A DNA stretch of 64,000 nt from NCBI GenBank assembly GCA_000727475.1, contig KL647291.1, positions 320,457 through 384,456 on the forward strand, given 5' to 3'. The DNA is from Sarcocystis neurona (Eukaryota > Apicomplexa > Conoidasida > Eucoccidiorida > Sarcocystidae). The notes under the pieces are model-generated. The model was not told the origin of the DNA. It saw only the letters and a program-made list of their open reading frames with translations, and did no database searches. Below, one piece after another: positions 1-12,249 of this stretch; the first letter of the stretch is position 1; every line of letters begins with the position of its first letter. The position numbers and the translations under genes are program-made.

Positions 1-760
1 CAGCTATTTCCCACTGAAAGAGGGACGTGCAGACGTATACGTACACACATATATGTATATGTACGTATCGCGATGTACTGTCGCACATCCGTACCTCACC
101 AAGAGGAGGAGGTGTAGACGTGTATATATGTATGTGTGCGTAGTTATAACGAATGTATGTTTACCCGTCTTGCCACAGTTGGCACGCGTTTCGTCGTCCA
201 GAGAAGTCCAATCAGCTTCCGGCGACTCCTTTCGTCGCGCTCATTAAGACGAAGCGATTTAGAAAACGAGAAACGTGCATCGGCAGACTGAGGCGCTGTC
301 AAGCAAAAACAGGTGGATGCACGAAGGGCGCTACCTCAGCACACCAGTGTGCAGGTGCACGTGTACTTGCATATCTTCGGTTACCTACATACACGGGGAA
401 TCACACGTGGTCACACAGCACTGTGTCTAAAACAACAAGTCGCCGGACAGGCGTTACGTTTATCACGTCTACGCGCGTATATGCGGGCGTAGACGTGAAG
501 CACCCACTTCTGCGCCCTCATTTCCATCCAACGAGGTTACATCTGATGATGGGGGCTCACCATTCATCTTCATAAGTAAATGTATACGAATATATTCGGA
601 GATATATACATACGTACATATATATAGAGAGAGGGACAGATGGAGGCATGTATTTACACGCTTGCGCGCCCACCACGCCGCGCGTACATCACACCACACA
701 CAGATACACATTTATCCGAGTGGATACATATTTCCATATATGTAGGGGTGTAGCCTGAAG
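1..760. other. No supported gene; microsatellite-flanked end region
   Basis: I see no confident coding exon here. A good plus-strand splice acceptor (pyrimidine-rich, ending CCACAG) stands at 163-178 and is followed by a short open frame rich in Arg and Lys. On the minus strand a GTAAAC donor near 160 follows another short frame. Neither can be linked to a second exon. From about 590 to 760 the sequence turns into TATA/GAGA simple repeats. Confidence 0.4.
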
Positions 761-766
761 GTGGTA

Positions 767-886
767 CTAGAGTGTGTTGTTGAATCCTTCACGACGCAGC
801 GGCAGCAAGTAGAGGATATCCCAGCCGAACGAGCGCAGCACTCGCTCCCTGAAGACACCGACAAGCAGCCATACAAGTGAGGCAAG
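767..886 (-). CDS. Terminal exon of the large minus-strand gene; RAP-like C-terminus
   Basis: The exon begins after the acceptor TATCTGCAG and ends with TAG. Its tail contains RERVLRSFGWDILYLLP. RAP domains typically end with a basic helix, then LGW/LGY, then a hydrophobic strand and an aromatic or Trp residue, which is similar. The usual acidic VDGP-type strand of a RAP domain is not visible upstream in the same frame. So the match rests on the last 25 residues only. The frame is open upstream of the acceptor to 1027, so a longer exon is possible. Confidence 0.4.
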   Translation of the reverse strand, partial: LASLVWLLVGVFRERVLRSFGWDILYLLPLRREGFNNTL

Positions 887-1658
887 CTGCAGATAAGCGA
901 CGAATTCTAGGAGGCGGTAACCTTCATAATAACAGTGCGTCTTCGCTGCATTTGTACTTGAACGCCAGCACGCTGGTGCGATACTTTTAATAGACCGGCT
1001 AGACAATCTTCTTTGCCATAGACGCAAACAAGATATACACGTCCGGCGTCTTTGGAATCTTGTACAAACTGCTCACTGTGACACACCCGGACACACAAGT
1101 ACACGTATGCGTAGTGATTACACACATCTGCGTGTACAGCAATTTTAGCGGCTACACCCGTTGTGTGTACCTAGAGTGTCTGTGTTTTTAAGGGCAGCAC
1201 AGAACTTCGCTTGAAACGTCGCCTCTTCGAGAAGATAAACAAAATTTGCTTCCTGAACAGCAAGAGTGAGGAAACACATACAGTCACGTTTCCTCACGGG
1301 CACTCTCTACTACTGAAGTCTCTGGCTGGATGTGCGCGGACGTTCGTCTCGCCTGCACTATCCAACAGTATATGGAGCTACTCGAAAAGACGTTTTCCTT
1401 CATTATCGTCCGCAGCCGCAGAGACGTGTATTCCTACGAGCGCAGGCTGTAGGCTCCTACGGGATCCGCTTAATTAGGTATGAATTTGGACTCGTGCCGA
1501 AACCATTCTGACCCCACAACTGCAGACGCCAGGCGCAAGCATTTGCTCGGTCTAAGGCTTGCCGCAGCTGCTTCCGCATGTGCCCTTTTAGTCGAAAAGC
1601 ATTTTTGCAAATAAACAGGCAACGAACAAGCAGCAATACACCAGCGGTCGTCCTTTAC

Positions 1659-3289
1659 CGCATGCGTTCGTAGGGAGAGAGACGCCAACCAAGGCGCTCC
1701 AGATCTTCTCTGCGCATCACAGTACGTCGTCTCGGAGTCTTAACTTCTTCCGGCCCCTCCCCTCCTTTCGTTTTTCCTTCGCCATTGCTGCTCCTGTGAA
1801 TCCTCTCCCGTGCGGGGAGGCAAAACTCTGTCAGCAGCAACGCTCGTAGCAGCTGACGAGAGCGGCCTTCTTCTCTGCTGATGTATTCTTCATATTCGCG
1901 ATCCTCTTCTGCACCAAGTGACTGTTCAGCCTCTACGTATTGCTCCGTCTGCATCCGTGGGTGGTTGATCCGCTGTTCGTGTTGTCGACCCCGTCGCTGC
2001 TCGAGCTGTGGCTCGTTGATTTGGTGGACCCGAGTCTGGTGCTGCTGCATCTGCTGCTGCTGTTGGAGTTGCTGCTGCTGCGGCACTTCGCCCGAGGTGT
2101 TGCTGAAAAGCAGCTGGTTCTCCGCTGTGTTTCTTCGGTCTGCAGCTGAAGAAGAAGTCTTCCTTGCGTCCTGCTGCCAGCAGCTGGGCGTCTGTCCGTG
2201 GCGACTCGACGGGTGTGCTTCTGCTGCCTGCTGCAGATCGATAAGGAATGGACTACTGCCGGGTGCGACAAAGACAGCCACAGGTGCAGCATCTCCCGTG
2301 CAAACACGCTTTAAAATTTTGCTGCTTCGAGCACTGCTGTTCTCCCATTCCCCTGTTCCTTGGGCTGCGAGTCCTTTTGCGACGTTGAAAGATCCTGTCC
2401 TCCACCTGTCTGGCTGTTGTTGATGAAAGGCGCTGCTGGTGCAGCTAGCGGCAGCAATGTCACTGCTGTGCCGGTAAATTCCTAAATTGCTGCTCGTCCA
2501 CAGAGCTGCGGCGCAGCTGCTGTGGCCGTCTCCCGTAGAAATGCTGTGGCTTCCTGCTGCGTCGCCGATCGCGCTAGCTGCTGTGCTGCTGCTGCTGCTG
2601 CTGCAGCTCAGTAGTGTGGCACTGCTGCAAGTAGCGGGTGTGTGGATGTTGAAGCTAGCTGGTGGTAGGTCGCTGCTGGAGGTAGCTGCATGCGCTCTGC
2701 GGGAGAAGCCACCGTCGGGCACGCGCCAGGAACGCGTCAGCTCTGGAGGAGGCGGTGGAAGCTCCCGTGCCAATGAGCAAATATAAGCGAGGTCGTCGTC
2801 GTCATCCGTTTCTTCCTCTCTCCTCCTAGCGTCGTTGGTAGCACGAAAAGTGGCTATCATTTCCTTGTCCTGTGCTGACTGCTTTGCTGCACCTGCGTTT
2901 TTTTCTCCTCCGCTGTGCGTCGGCTCTTCCTGTGTCTCTCCTAAGGCACTACGCTGCTCCTCTCGGTATAGCAGCGGCTGTCGACGTTGCTGCTGCTGTT
3001 GTTGCGGTCTTTGCTGCTTCTTCCCCTTCTTCCCTTCTTCAATCACACTTTCGCGCTGCTGCTGGCCCCCGCTCGCTCCTGCAGGCTGAAAGTGGACCGG
3101 CTCTCTCCTACCTGGTAGTAGGTCGACGACAGATGCTGATGTCAGCCGGCTGTGAAACTGCTGCTGCTGTTGCTGCTCTTCCGCCGCATGTGAACTACTC
3201 GCGCTGGGTGGCCAGCCGGCACCACAGGCAGGTCGGCGGCTCCCGCAGTGGCCTCGGAAGAGAGACGCAGATGACCAGATCACCTGCTG
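1659..3289 (-). CDS. Internal exon, Gln/Ser/Ala-rich with a basic C-terminal helix
   Basis: This open frame runs about 540 codons. A likely acceptor (GGCCACAG) lies at the 5' end and the donor GTAAAG follows the codons for YERM. Its 5' part holds Gln, Ser and Ala runs. The last 30 residues turn into a compact basic segment, TVMRREDLERLGWRLSPYE, again with an LGW motif. CAG repeats lie on the coding strand, as usual for homopolymeric tracts in coccidia. The opposite strand is also open for up to 180 codons, but as Leu/Cys/Ser runs, which I take to be a shadow. Confidence 0.5.
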
Positions 3290-4462
3290 CTGTGGCCGTG
3301 AAAAGGCAAGGTCCACCGTAAAGGGGAAGCAGGGCAGATCTGCGACACATGCAATCTGCACAGGACGCAACCAAGAAGGACAGCAAGCAAACGCATTCAT
3401 GCACGTATTTCTACACGTACGCGTATAGACACATGTTCATCTATACACGCACGCGGCAGCACGGTAGACGGTAAGACAGACGCTCGTCAGCGCCTTCAGA
3501 CGGAGGACGGCTTCCTGAATCCACTTCACTGGCAAAGGAACTGGCCCCTCTCATCCACAGTCGGCGGCGACGACTACACAGATATACATATATATACGCA
3601 GAAACATATATATGTACACGTAAAGAAGCACATCACAAGTAGAAGAAAGCACAGAGAAGTAATTTATGGGGTGGGCCCGCAAGCCTGGAAGAAATGGGGG
3701 CGGAGTGCTGTCGGCAACTTGTTTGGCCTCAAGTGTGTTGTGTGAGCACGCGGAGACTCTGGACACTCATACACGTACACGCACACGCACATAAGCAAAC
3801 AGAAACTCGTCTAGATGACGGCTTAGTATACGGCATGGTCTCGCGCGCGGCTTTTTTTGACGGGACAGGAACACTCCCTCCTCCACCCTTTCGTCAGGAA
3901 AATAACCAGAAAAGCGAACGCCCACCGACAAAAGTGCAGTACTAGCGGAGCAAAAGGTAGCACGGGGATAATGTGGCGCAGAAGCCTAACGTGTGTCATG
4001 CACGCTCGAGCCCGGGCGACAGATATTTTCCTTTGTCGCAGTAAGTCTTTTCTTTTGTGGAGGGGCTCCTAAACAGCTGCTCGCAGGGCCGGTTCAACAA
4101 GAAGAAGAAGAAGCCTCAGCTATGTTGTCCATCCCCTCACCATTAGAAAGTACCTAAAGACAGGTCTTAACATAGTTGTATCTGTTGAACTCACGCGTCA
4201 GCGTTTCTCTACATATGGAAACACAAGTGTCCCTGTAGACCACACGTACAGAGATGTAAAAGTTTAAACAGGAGTCTGCAGAGGGTTAATCCCTGCGTCA
4301 GCACACACAGACAGACAGACACGTTTACGTTTCTATGTACGTTTCTCTCGCTCTGCGATTAGGCCATCGGCTGAGGACTTGAAAAGTTTTTTTCCTCTCC
4401 CAGTGTGAGGTGGAGACGTTTCTTATGCTGCGCGGAGAGAGTCCCCGGCCTTGCGCACGTAC

Positions 4463-5020
4463 TCCCTGCTGCTGAAGAGTGTGACGGGCAGCAGCTTTTG
4501 CCGCTGCTACTCGAAGTCTCGCGGTCTGCTCGTAAAGCGGCAGCGGCTGCAATGGCGCTGCTGCTGCAGCTGTAGCTAGTCCTGCATCTTCTCCTCTCGC
4601 TGCTTCATCTCCTGCGTCGCCGGAGTGGTACGCTGTTGTTGGTGCTGCACTGCAGCGCACGGGGCCCAGAGAGACCGGCTGCTGCCAACAGAGAGAAGAG
4701 GTCCTTTCTTTTTTTTCTTCGGGGGCAGCAGCAGCTGAGAGCGACGCGCGAGAGAACAAGCCGTCTGCGGCAGCAACAGGGGACGGAGAAAAACTGCTAG
4801 ATACAGAGGGAGACACAGAAGATACGGAGAAGGAGGAAGAAGGTGAAGAGGTGGAGGAGGACAACGAAGAAGCTAGGGAAGAAGAACTCAGAGTAAGGGA
4901 GGAGGAATCCTCCATTAGAAAAGGGCTTTGCTCTACTAGCTCTGCGAAGCGTGCGGCTTCTTCCGGCTGCTGCACGTGAGGCTGCTGCAGCGCGTCGAGG
5001 CGGAGACACGTCCCAACCAC
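4463..5020 (-). CDS. Internal exon, Ser-rich linker between helical segments
   Basis: The exon lies between the acceptor CTTCTGTTGCAG and the donor GTACGT and is exactly 186 codons in phase 0 at both ends. It starts with a helical stretch (RLDALQQPHVQQPEEAARF), passes through a long Ser-rich low-complexity region, and ends with an Ala/Arg-rich helix (LYEQTARLRVAAAKAA). I do not recognise a domain. The 5' flank is pyrimidine-rich, as expected for an acceptor. Confidence 0.5.
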
Positions 5021-6057
5021 CTGCAACAGAAGGAGAAACGGATGAATAAAAAGAAGAAGAACCACCGTGAAGAGCAGAAGACGGTTGAGAAAACTGTGAA
5101 GGAAAAGAGTAAAGACATGGGGAGAAGAAAGAACAAATATGGACCGACAGACAGATACGCAGAACCACCCAACGCTAGCGGAGAAGCGCGGCGACACCCA
5201 ACAACAGACCGAGACGGACACCAGCAGGGAGACAGACACATACAAATAGATACAGAGACAGCGACAGCGAGACAAATACGTAATGAGGGCCACACAGAGG
5301 GATATGGACAGAGAGAAATACGCGGATTGTAGGTGGACAGCTACATAAATAGTTACACGTTCACAAACATGTGTAACAAGATAAATACATACGGTTAGGG
5401 AGAGAAGGATAGGTATGTGTAAAAAAGTGACAGCTACGTAGTAGCAGCTAGGTGCATTCCAGTAGGTCTAGCGAGAAAGACAGATATCGGCAAACCGAGA
5501 CACACAGATACATATGTGTAGATGGAAGATATGAATCAATATACGTGGATCGATTTACATAGACATACACTTGCAGAGAAGAGAGAGAAACATATATCCA
5601 TACGTGTGGAGAGATAAACTCTGATAAATGGGCAGAGGTCAGAACTTATAAATAAGAGTCGATAGAGAGACTCACAGATATACATACCTAGATAGATATA
5701 CGTATGTGTAGATAGAACTGATATGCAGGGAGAGACAGACGTACCGGGCTGAAGAGTTTCGCGACCAGAACTTGTGAGTGGAGCACATATGGGGAGACAC
5801 AGACAGACAAGGGGGGGAGACGAGACAGGCTGGTGTGGACAACGTCGTCGTCGGAGAGCTACACACAAACAGATAGAGTCGGAGACGGAGGGAGACACGC
5901 GTAGCTACGCACGGCTCGACAGGCGCATTACGGCTGGGTGGCAAGAAAGAGCCAAGCAGTCAGAAAAACGTGGTTCAGCAAAAAAGCAAAGATTGTCCTT
6001 TCTTCTCGCATAGGAAGGACCCCAGCATTTTGGGAAGGCAGCCAGAGAGCGCGACGC

Positions 6058-6275
6058 AGCAGCTGCAGCAGCTAGAAGCACGAGAGCGGCTCTTCTTTGC
6101 GAGAAGAAGAAGCAGCAGCAGCACCTATTAATCGGCCGGCGCTTCTTCGCAAAAAGAAGCAGCAGCAGCAATACAAATTCAGCACCAGGGCGCTTCTTCG
6201 CAAAAAGAAGCAGCAGCAGCAGTAGCTACAAATGAAAGCGGAGAATCATTCTTCTTTGGGAGAAGCAGCAGGAGC
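6058..6275. repeat. Four-copy hairpin repeat, TTCTT-loop-AAGAA with CAG tail
   Basis: A short palindrome, CTTCTT-six bases-AAGAAG, occurs at 6092-6109, 6142-6159 and 6193-6210, with a degenerate copy at 6251-6265. Each is followed by a run of CAG units, and the spacing is 50-58 bases. The six-base loop is CGCAAA in the two middle copies and TGCGAG in the first. The repeat lies in what I take to be an intron of the large minus-strand gene. Confidence 0.8.
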
Positions 6276-7079
6276 AGCAGAAGCACGAGGGCGAGCTGCT
6301 CAGTTTTTGTCGCAGACTCAAAGACGGAGATAGAACGCTAACGGCACAGGGCTCTGGGCGTTCACACAAATTTTCCTTTGTCTTATACAAGCGTAAACGT
6401 GGATTCGTACATATATATATATATGTATATGTTTCTGTTCAGTCGGAAAAAGCCAGAGAAAGAAGATGTAATACGTGTGCGTCTGTGGAGGTGGACACGT
6501 GTGCGACAGGCAGCAGCAAAGAGAAGACGAAGGTGGAGACACAGCGCAAGATCTCCGCCCGGATGCTGCGGAACATTTCAGGCAACCAGTACCAGCAAAT
6601 CCTTCACTCCCCCGATATTTTCATTCATTGCTTACATATATAGACGTATAAGAGAGAGAGGAAATGAACTGCTACACACACACACATATATATATACGGG
6701 GAGAGAGACAAATATTAAGAATATCTGCGCGAATAGGTACATATATATATTTGTATATATACATATATATGGAACCTCATCTGGACGAACAGAAATACAC
6801 ATGTATATATGTCTACGTAGAAGTGACTGAGGAAAAAGAATGTGTATAGAAGCAGCATGTGAGACACGGGAGAAGTGCCAAGGGGAGAACAATGTGGACA
6901 GGCAAAATTTCCGGCGATGCCCCCAGGAGATCTACAGAAACAAAAGAGAAAGGAAAACAGCCAAATGTTTGTCTCCGTAGTAGAATCATTTACGCCTACA
7001 TATATGGATATGAAAGGATGACTTCCACATATACACGTGTATACACACACATGTATAGATAAACGTGACCCGCATATAT

Positions 7080-7520
7080 ACGTATATACACATATATATA
7101 CATATATATTTCTGAACACATGGCTTCCAGCTATATATATATATATATGTGGAGTCAGCTAGGGATACACACATGTATATATAAGGATGATTCTTATAAA
7201 CACTCTTATATACGCATGTGTACATACATAAACTGACCAACATATATATACATATATATGTCCGTGTGAACACGTGGCTTCTAGTTACATATATACATAT
7301 ATATATATGTACACATCTATAAACACGTCTTCCCCCTATGTATATATATATATATGTGTGTGTATGTACATATATATACAAGACCTTCAGCTCTATGTAT
7401 GTATACAATATGTATATATATAAAGGTGACCTGCGCTTGCACATATGTATATATATACTAGCTATATACATATATATCAGCATGGCCTGAGTCTGTATAT
7501 ACATACATATATATATATAT
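7080..7520. repeat. Intronic TATATA/TGTATA repeat block with GAACAC-GTGGCTTC units
   Basis: Imperfect copies of a unit containing tgaacac(a/g)tggcttc followed by a long TATATA run occur at about 7112 and 7267. Related pieces lie around 7320 and 7380. Stop codons are frequent and no splice-bounded frame is convincing, so I read this as intron. Confidence 0.6.
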
Positions 7521-7741
7521 GTGTCCAGATAAGTAGGCGTGGCATCGTTATACGTGTATGTAGACGCGTGTATAGACACAGCGTCGAGAGGCAGACACAG
7601 GTACACACAGGGGAAGAAATTACACACAGCAGCAGATCATTTTCTGTAAATGCAGAGACACAACACACAGAGAGCCACAGAACAAGGAGAGTATAAAGGG
7701 AGAAGAGAAGAAGAAGAGAGGATAAGGCAAGTCCTTCCCAC

Positions 7742-8059
7742 CTGCAAGAGATGCAGCGAGCGGCCGGGAATATTTGCTGCACTTCCCAAGAACCGCCGCA
7801 GCAGCTTCAAAAAGCCGTCACCGCTCCTTCTCCTCGCGCACCTGCTCTCGCAAACTGCGCCGAGCAACCTCCTGCTGCTGTTGTTACTGCTGTTGCCTTT
7901 GCTGCTGTTGATGCTGCTGCTGTTGCTGCTGCTGCTGTTGAACTTCTCTTGTACATGCTCCCTTGGCGCCATTTCAGCAGCAGCAGAGGGACGGAGCCCG
8001 AGGGCATACGCTCCCCAGATGCAGGCAGGCAGCTCCTCATCTCCCAACATATGGGCGTA
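7742..8059 (-). CDS. Internal exon of the large minus-strand gene, helical with Ser/Asn run
   Basis: The exon is bounded by an acceptor ending CGTGCAG and the strong donor CTTGCAG|GTGGGA. It is 106 codons. The first part, YAHMLGDEELPACIWGAYALG, is a helix pair with the W-x3-LG spacing seen in RAP/octotricopeptide-type repeats. A Ser/Asn run coded by CAG-type triplets follows, then a second helical part, GDGFLKLLRRFLGSAANIPG. The opposite strand has a 197-codon frame made mostly of Leu runs, which I reject. Confidence 0.6.
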
Positions 8060-9169
8060 CTGCACGTTGCTCCACCAAGCAGACAGAACACATCTACACA
8101 CTTCCGTAGATATATTTGTCGTCACAATAGAGACAGCAAGGGAGACGTCCGAGGATATACGTCGAAACAAGAAGGATAAAGAATACACACATAGAGATCT
8201 GCTATCTATGTACATATATATGAAGAAGCCCTTATGCGTGTGAAGACCGCCGATCCTCCATACAACCTCTGTACCACATACGCCACACGTATATCTCCGT
8301 AGAAGATGTGATGCTGCGGCTCAGGCAGAATGGCACTGAAAGGAAAGAGCCCCTCCCCTCTGTCTCTCTTCTTTTCTCTCCCGCGCTCTGCTTTTATTCC
8401 TTTGTGTCTGTGTGCTCCCTTTCTTTGGCTGTAGAGATGTATACATGTGTGCGTGGACGTGTGCGGCCTCTATATAATCCCCGTGTTACGTATGACCCAC
8501 AGCCACAGAGACATATGTCCCGGCGGTTTCTTCGAGCAGCAGAGAGCAGCAGGACAAAAAAACGCTTCCTCTCTATCCCCCCCTCTTTGTCTCGCGCTCT
8601 CCTTTTCTCCCTTCCTTCCTTTTTGTCTCTTGGTCTCTGGACACAGACACATACACACGAGCGTAGGAGGTGAGTCTTTTTTCACTGCTCAGTCTTTGTT
8701 TGTAGACGTCGGGTGTATGTACACACAACTGTGTCGACCACACCCCAGCAAAGGAGCGGAGAAAAAAAAGACTCTTTCCTTCAGCTGCATCTTCCTTGAA
8801 GAGCCAGCCCTTGCCGCACAGAGTAGCTGCGAGCTCATCTACTTGATTGTCTCTATACGTACATACACAAAGAAATAGAAAACTCTAGATATAGGTTTCT
8901 ACACACATATACATAGAGAGAGATGGACACCCACATATGTATAGATATGTGTAGAGAGATGTAGACGCAAAAGAAAGGGGCACTTCAATACTTAGCTGTT
9001 GGACTTGCTTGAGACTGCAAGCCGCCGCCTTTATTAAACTGCACGTATGCGCACAGGGGAACACAAGAAGTCTTCAGCGTGTGGGAGGCGCAACGTGGGC
9101 ACCTCGGGCAGGAAAAACAGCGACAGGAAGACCAAGAGGTGGACGGAGGCAATCTTAATTTTTCTGTAA

Positions 9170-9545
9170 ATACGTGCGCGACTCATAGCTCTGTAAACAC
9201 ATGTAAAACTATGTATATATATATACACACACACGTATACATATATAGTATATGCGTGCATACAAATATATACATATATATATATATATCCTTCCTTGTT
9301 CAACAAAGGTACGCGACTCATACATCTATCCATACACATGTAAAAATAGGTATATGTAATATATGTATATACGTATACGTACATAATATATGTACGCATA
9401 CACATATATATATATATATATATGGATATCCTTGCCCCCTTCTAAATACGTAGGCGACTCATCTATCTACACATGTACATGTAAAAATATGTACATAATA
9501 TATATATGTATGTATGCGTATATAAATATATATACTTGCCCTCTC
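9170..9545. repeat. Three tandem intronic units of about 136 bases
   Basis: Copies begin near 9176, 9311 and 9448. Each has gcgactcat, a stretch with acacatgtaaaa, a long TATA run, then a pyrimidine-rich piece (ccttccttg, ccttgccccc, cttgccctctc). The copies differ by substitutions and by the length of the TA run. They sit between the exons at 7742-8059 and 10084-11964. Confidence 0.75.
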
Positions 9546-10083
9546 TTGAGACCGTCGCCAGTTGTGCGAGAGCAGGAGACTCCCGTCGGGGGGCGTGTCG
9601 TAGTCACACCGTCGTCAGAAGCACCAAGCTAGAAGCGATAAATACATCTCCCCCTGCCTCTCCTCCAGGCGCATGCAGATAAATAGGTGCATGCAGACTC
9701 GCGCACAGATATGTCGATATACAGCAGGTGGTACGCCTGCAGGTGGTCTACAGGCCTACGAGCGGAGACGCCAGGGAAAAAGAGGCTCCGGTGGTTTCTC
9801 CCCCACGTACGAAGTGCGCGGTCGTCTTCCTCTCTTTCTCGGCTTCTCACTTTTTCTCCCCCAGGGTTGCCTCATCTTTCTGGCTTCTTTTCTTGGATTC
9901 TCTCTTCTTCTCCCGCACAGTTCTCTTCTCTTTTCTTCGTGTTTTCCTCTCCACACCTTTTCAACAAGCTCTCTTTACTTTTCTTCTAGACGCTGCCTCT
10001 GTGTGGGCGGCACACTTGGGCGTTGCTGCTGCCGCTCTGCAAGTGTGACGTGGCGGGTGCTGCGGAGTCGCGTGGAGGGGTAC

Positions 10084-11964
10084 CAGCAGCAGGAGCAGCA
10101 GCAAGACTGCGTGTTGTCTCACCCGGTCGAGCACGTCTTCGGCAACGGCCAGCAGTGGCAGACGAAAGGCTGCGTCTTCCTCCTTCTCATGCAGCGACTC
10201 TGCAGCGACTGCCGAGAGGCCGCAGAGAAGCGCGGGCAGGTGGCCGGGAAGAATTTCTTCGGCGCGTTGCTGCAGCAAGTACACGGCCCGCGTCGCGAGC
10301 GCGCGGCTGCAGCAGCGGAGCAGCTCTAGTCCTCGCAGCAGCAGCACCAGTTCGTCGACAGAGAGAAACTGCCACAGGCCGCCACGCGCTGTTGCTTCCG
10401 CTACTGCCGCACCGCAGACCGCTGCTGCAGAAGCCTCTCGCTCTCCTGGAGGCCTCGGCAGCCGCCCAGACACACATGCAGTGGGACTACTGCCGGCAGC
10501 ACCTGTGTCTCCTCCTTCGTCAGCCGCAGCGGCAGCAGCACGAGCGGCTGCGTCTTCCTCTCTAACAGCAGCAGTAGCAGCACGAGCGGTGGCTTCCTCC
10601 TCTTCAACAGCAGCAGCAGGGGCGGCTGCTTCCTCTTCTTCGTCAACAGCAGCAGGAGAAGGAGCGGTTTCTTTTTGCGCCTCAAGAGCAGAAGCACACG
10701 CAGCTTCTTCCTTTTCTTCAACTGCAGCAGCAGCAGCGCGAGCGATCTCTACCTCTCCTTCACAAACACCTGCAGCTGCTGCAGCCGCAGGGGCCTGCTC
10801 GCTCCACTTGGTGCTCGCTCCTGCGACTGCTCTCTCTCTCTCCCTTTCTGCGGGTACTGTCAACGATGCTGCTGCGGCCCCGGAGGAAAAAAGGTCGTTT
10901 CCTGCAGCAGAAGAAGCTGCAGCAACAAAGCAAGCACCGCGACCTGCTGCTGTTGCTAGATGGACAGCAACACATGCAGCCGGATTTGCTGTTGCTGTTG
11001 CTACTGCTGTTGCGGCTCCTAGCGGTGATGCTGCTGCAGCTGGTGAGACTTCTGCTGGGACTTCTGCTGCTGCGACTTCTGCTGCTGCAACTTCTTTCGC
11101 TGCTGCTGCAGGTGCTCCTGCTCCCCTGTTGCACTGCAGCAGTGCTGCTGTTACATGTGCAGCAGCGGTATTGGCCTGGCGTGCTGCTGCTGCTGCTGCC
11201 TCTCGGGCTTCTGCAGCAGCCCCTGTTGCCAATTCTTCTTCCATAGTGTCAGTTGCCTGCCGCATTTTAAATGAAGAAATACTTCGCCGCCCTGCGGTCG
11301 TATCGCTGCATGCCCGCAGAATTGCAATGCCGTCTTCCTCTTCGTTCTTTCCTCCGCGGTCTGACCCCCCTGTCGCGTCCATTTTCCCGTCTTCCTTCGC
11401 TGCCGCGTCTTTCCTTTCCACGTCTTGGCGGTTTATTAACCTCCCCTGCTCTCTCGTTTTTGTTTCTTCCTCTCCCGACGCACCAGAGGCCTGCGCGAAG
11501 GCAGGGCAGTATCGAAACCTAGCACACGCTACGGTGCTGCTGCTGTCGCTTTTGCTACTGCTGACGCTGGTGCCGCTGCTGTCACTTTTGCTGCTTCTGT
11601 CGCTTCTGCTGCTGTTGCTGCTGCTGGAGGTGTCGCCTTTGCTGCTGCTGCTTCTGTCCCTGTCGCCTTTTCCGCTCTCGATCTCTCCTGCAGGTGCGGC
11701 TTCCCCTTCTCTTCCTGCTCTTCTTCCTCCTCTCTTTCCACGCTCCTGCGGCTCTGCTGCTGCTCCTGCTGTCAACGTGACGCCGTCCGCAGCGCGCGGC
11801 GCAGCAGCGGTGCCGTTTTCCAACAAAGAAGAGGGAGACGAAGATGACGAGGGGTCCAGAGAGACGCAGCCACCCCCGAGGTGAATGTATTCTGCAGCCG
11901 CCTGCAGGGTTGCATGCCACTGCTTGTCTTTGTCGCTGTAAAATTCTCTGGCCACTCCACCTGC
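10084..11964 (-). CDS. Large internal exon, Ala/Ser/Glu low complexity ending in helical repeats
   Basis: The reading frame is open for about 627 codons, from an acceptor at TTCTCTGGCAG to a donor GTACCC. It opens with an ordinary segment (REFYSDKDKQWHATLQAAAEY). It then runs through Ser/Lys, Glu/Ala and Ala-rich tracts, and ends with regular helices (SVDELVLLLRGLELLRCC, ATRAVYLLQQRAEEILPG, LPALLCGLSAVAAESL). Those helices, about 35 residues apart, look like heptatricopeptide/octotricopeptide units. A 467-codon frame lies antiparallel on the plus strand but is almost wholly Ala/Ser/Leu and lacks structured ends. Confidence 0.6.
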
Positions 11965-12249
11965 TGCCAGAGAAGCGGTGCCAGGGGGACAACGCCTAAT
12001 ATATATATAGAGAGACGCAGCAAAGACGTAACATATCCCATCCATACGAAGAGAAAGGAAAAGAAGAAGAAAAAGAAGACAAAAAGTATGTACATGCGTG
12101 AGCCACATATATATATGTGGGAGAGTGGACCCCAACATCAAAATCCCGAAGGATACCGGAAGCAAGAAACAGGACGAGACGCGCAAGTCGACGACGAGAG
12201 CAGCAGCAGCAACAGCAGCGAAGATTCAAAAGAAAAGTTGACTTACATA

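Noticed and set aside
4797..5295. Minus-strand frames of 119-123 codons beside the exon ending at 4463
   Set aside because: They cross a clear intron acceptor at 5021 and consist of Phe/Leu/Ser runs from pyrimidine-rich intron sequence.
6986..7627. 213-codon minus-strand frame
   Set aside because: It translates to Tyr/Ile/Cys/Thr strings from TATATA/TGTATA repeats and contains no splice-bounded normal sequence.
10481..11884. 467-codon plus-strand frame antiparallel to the large minus-strand exon
   Set aside because: It is almost entirely Ala, Ser and Leu runs produced by GCA/CTG triplets, and it lacks the structured helices that the minus frame has at both ends.
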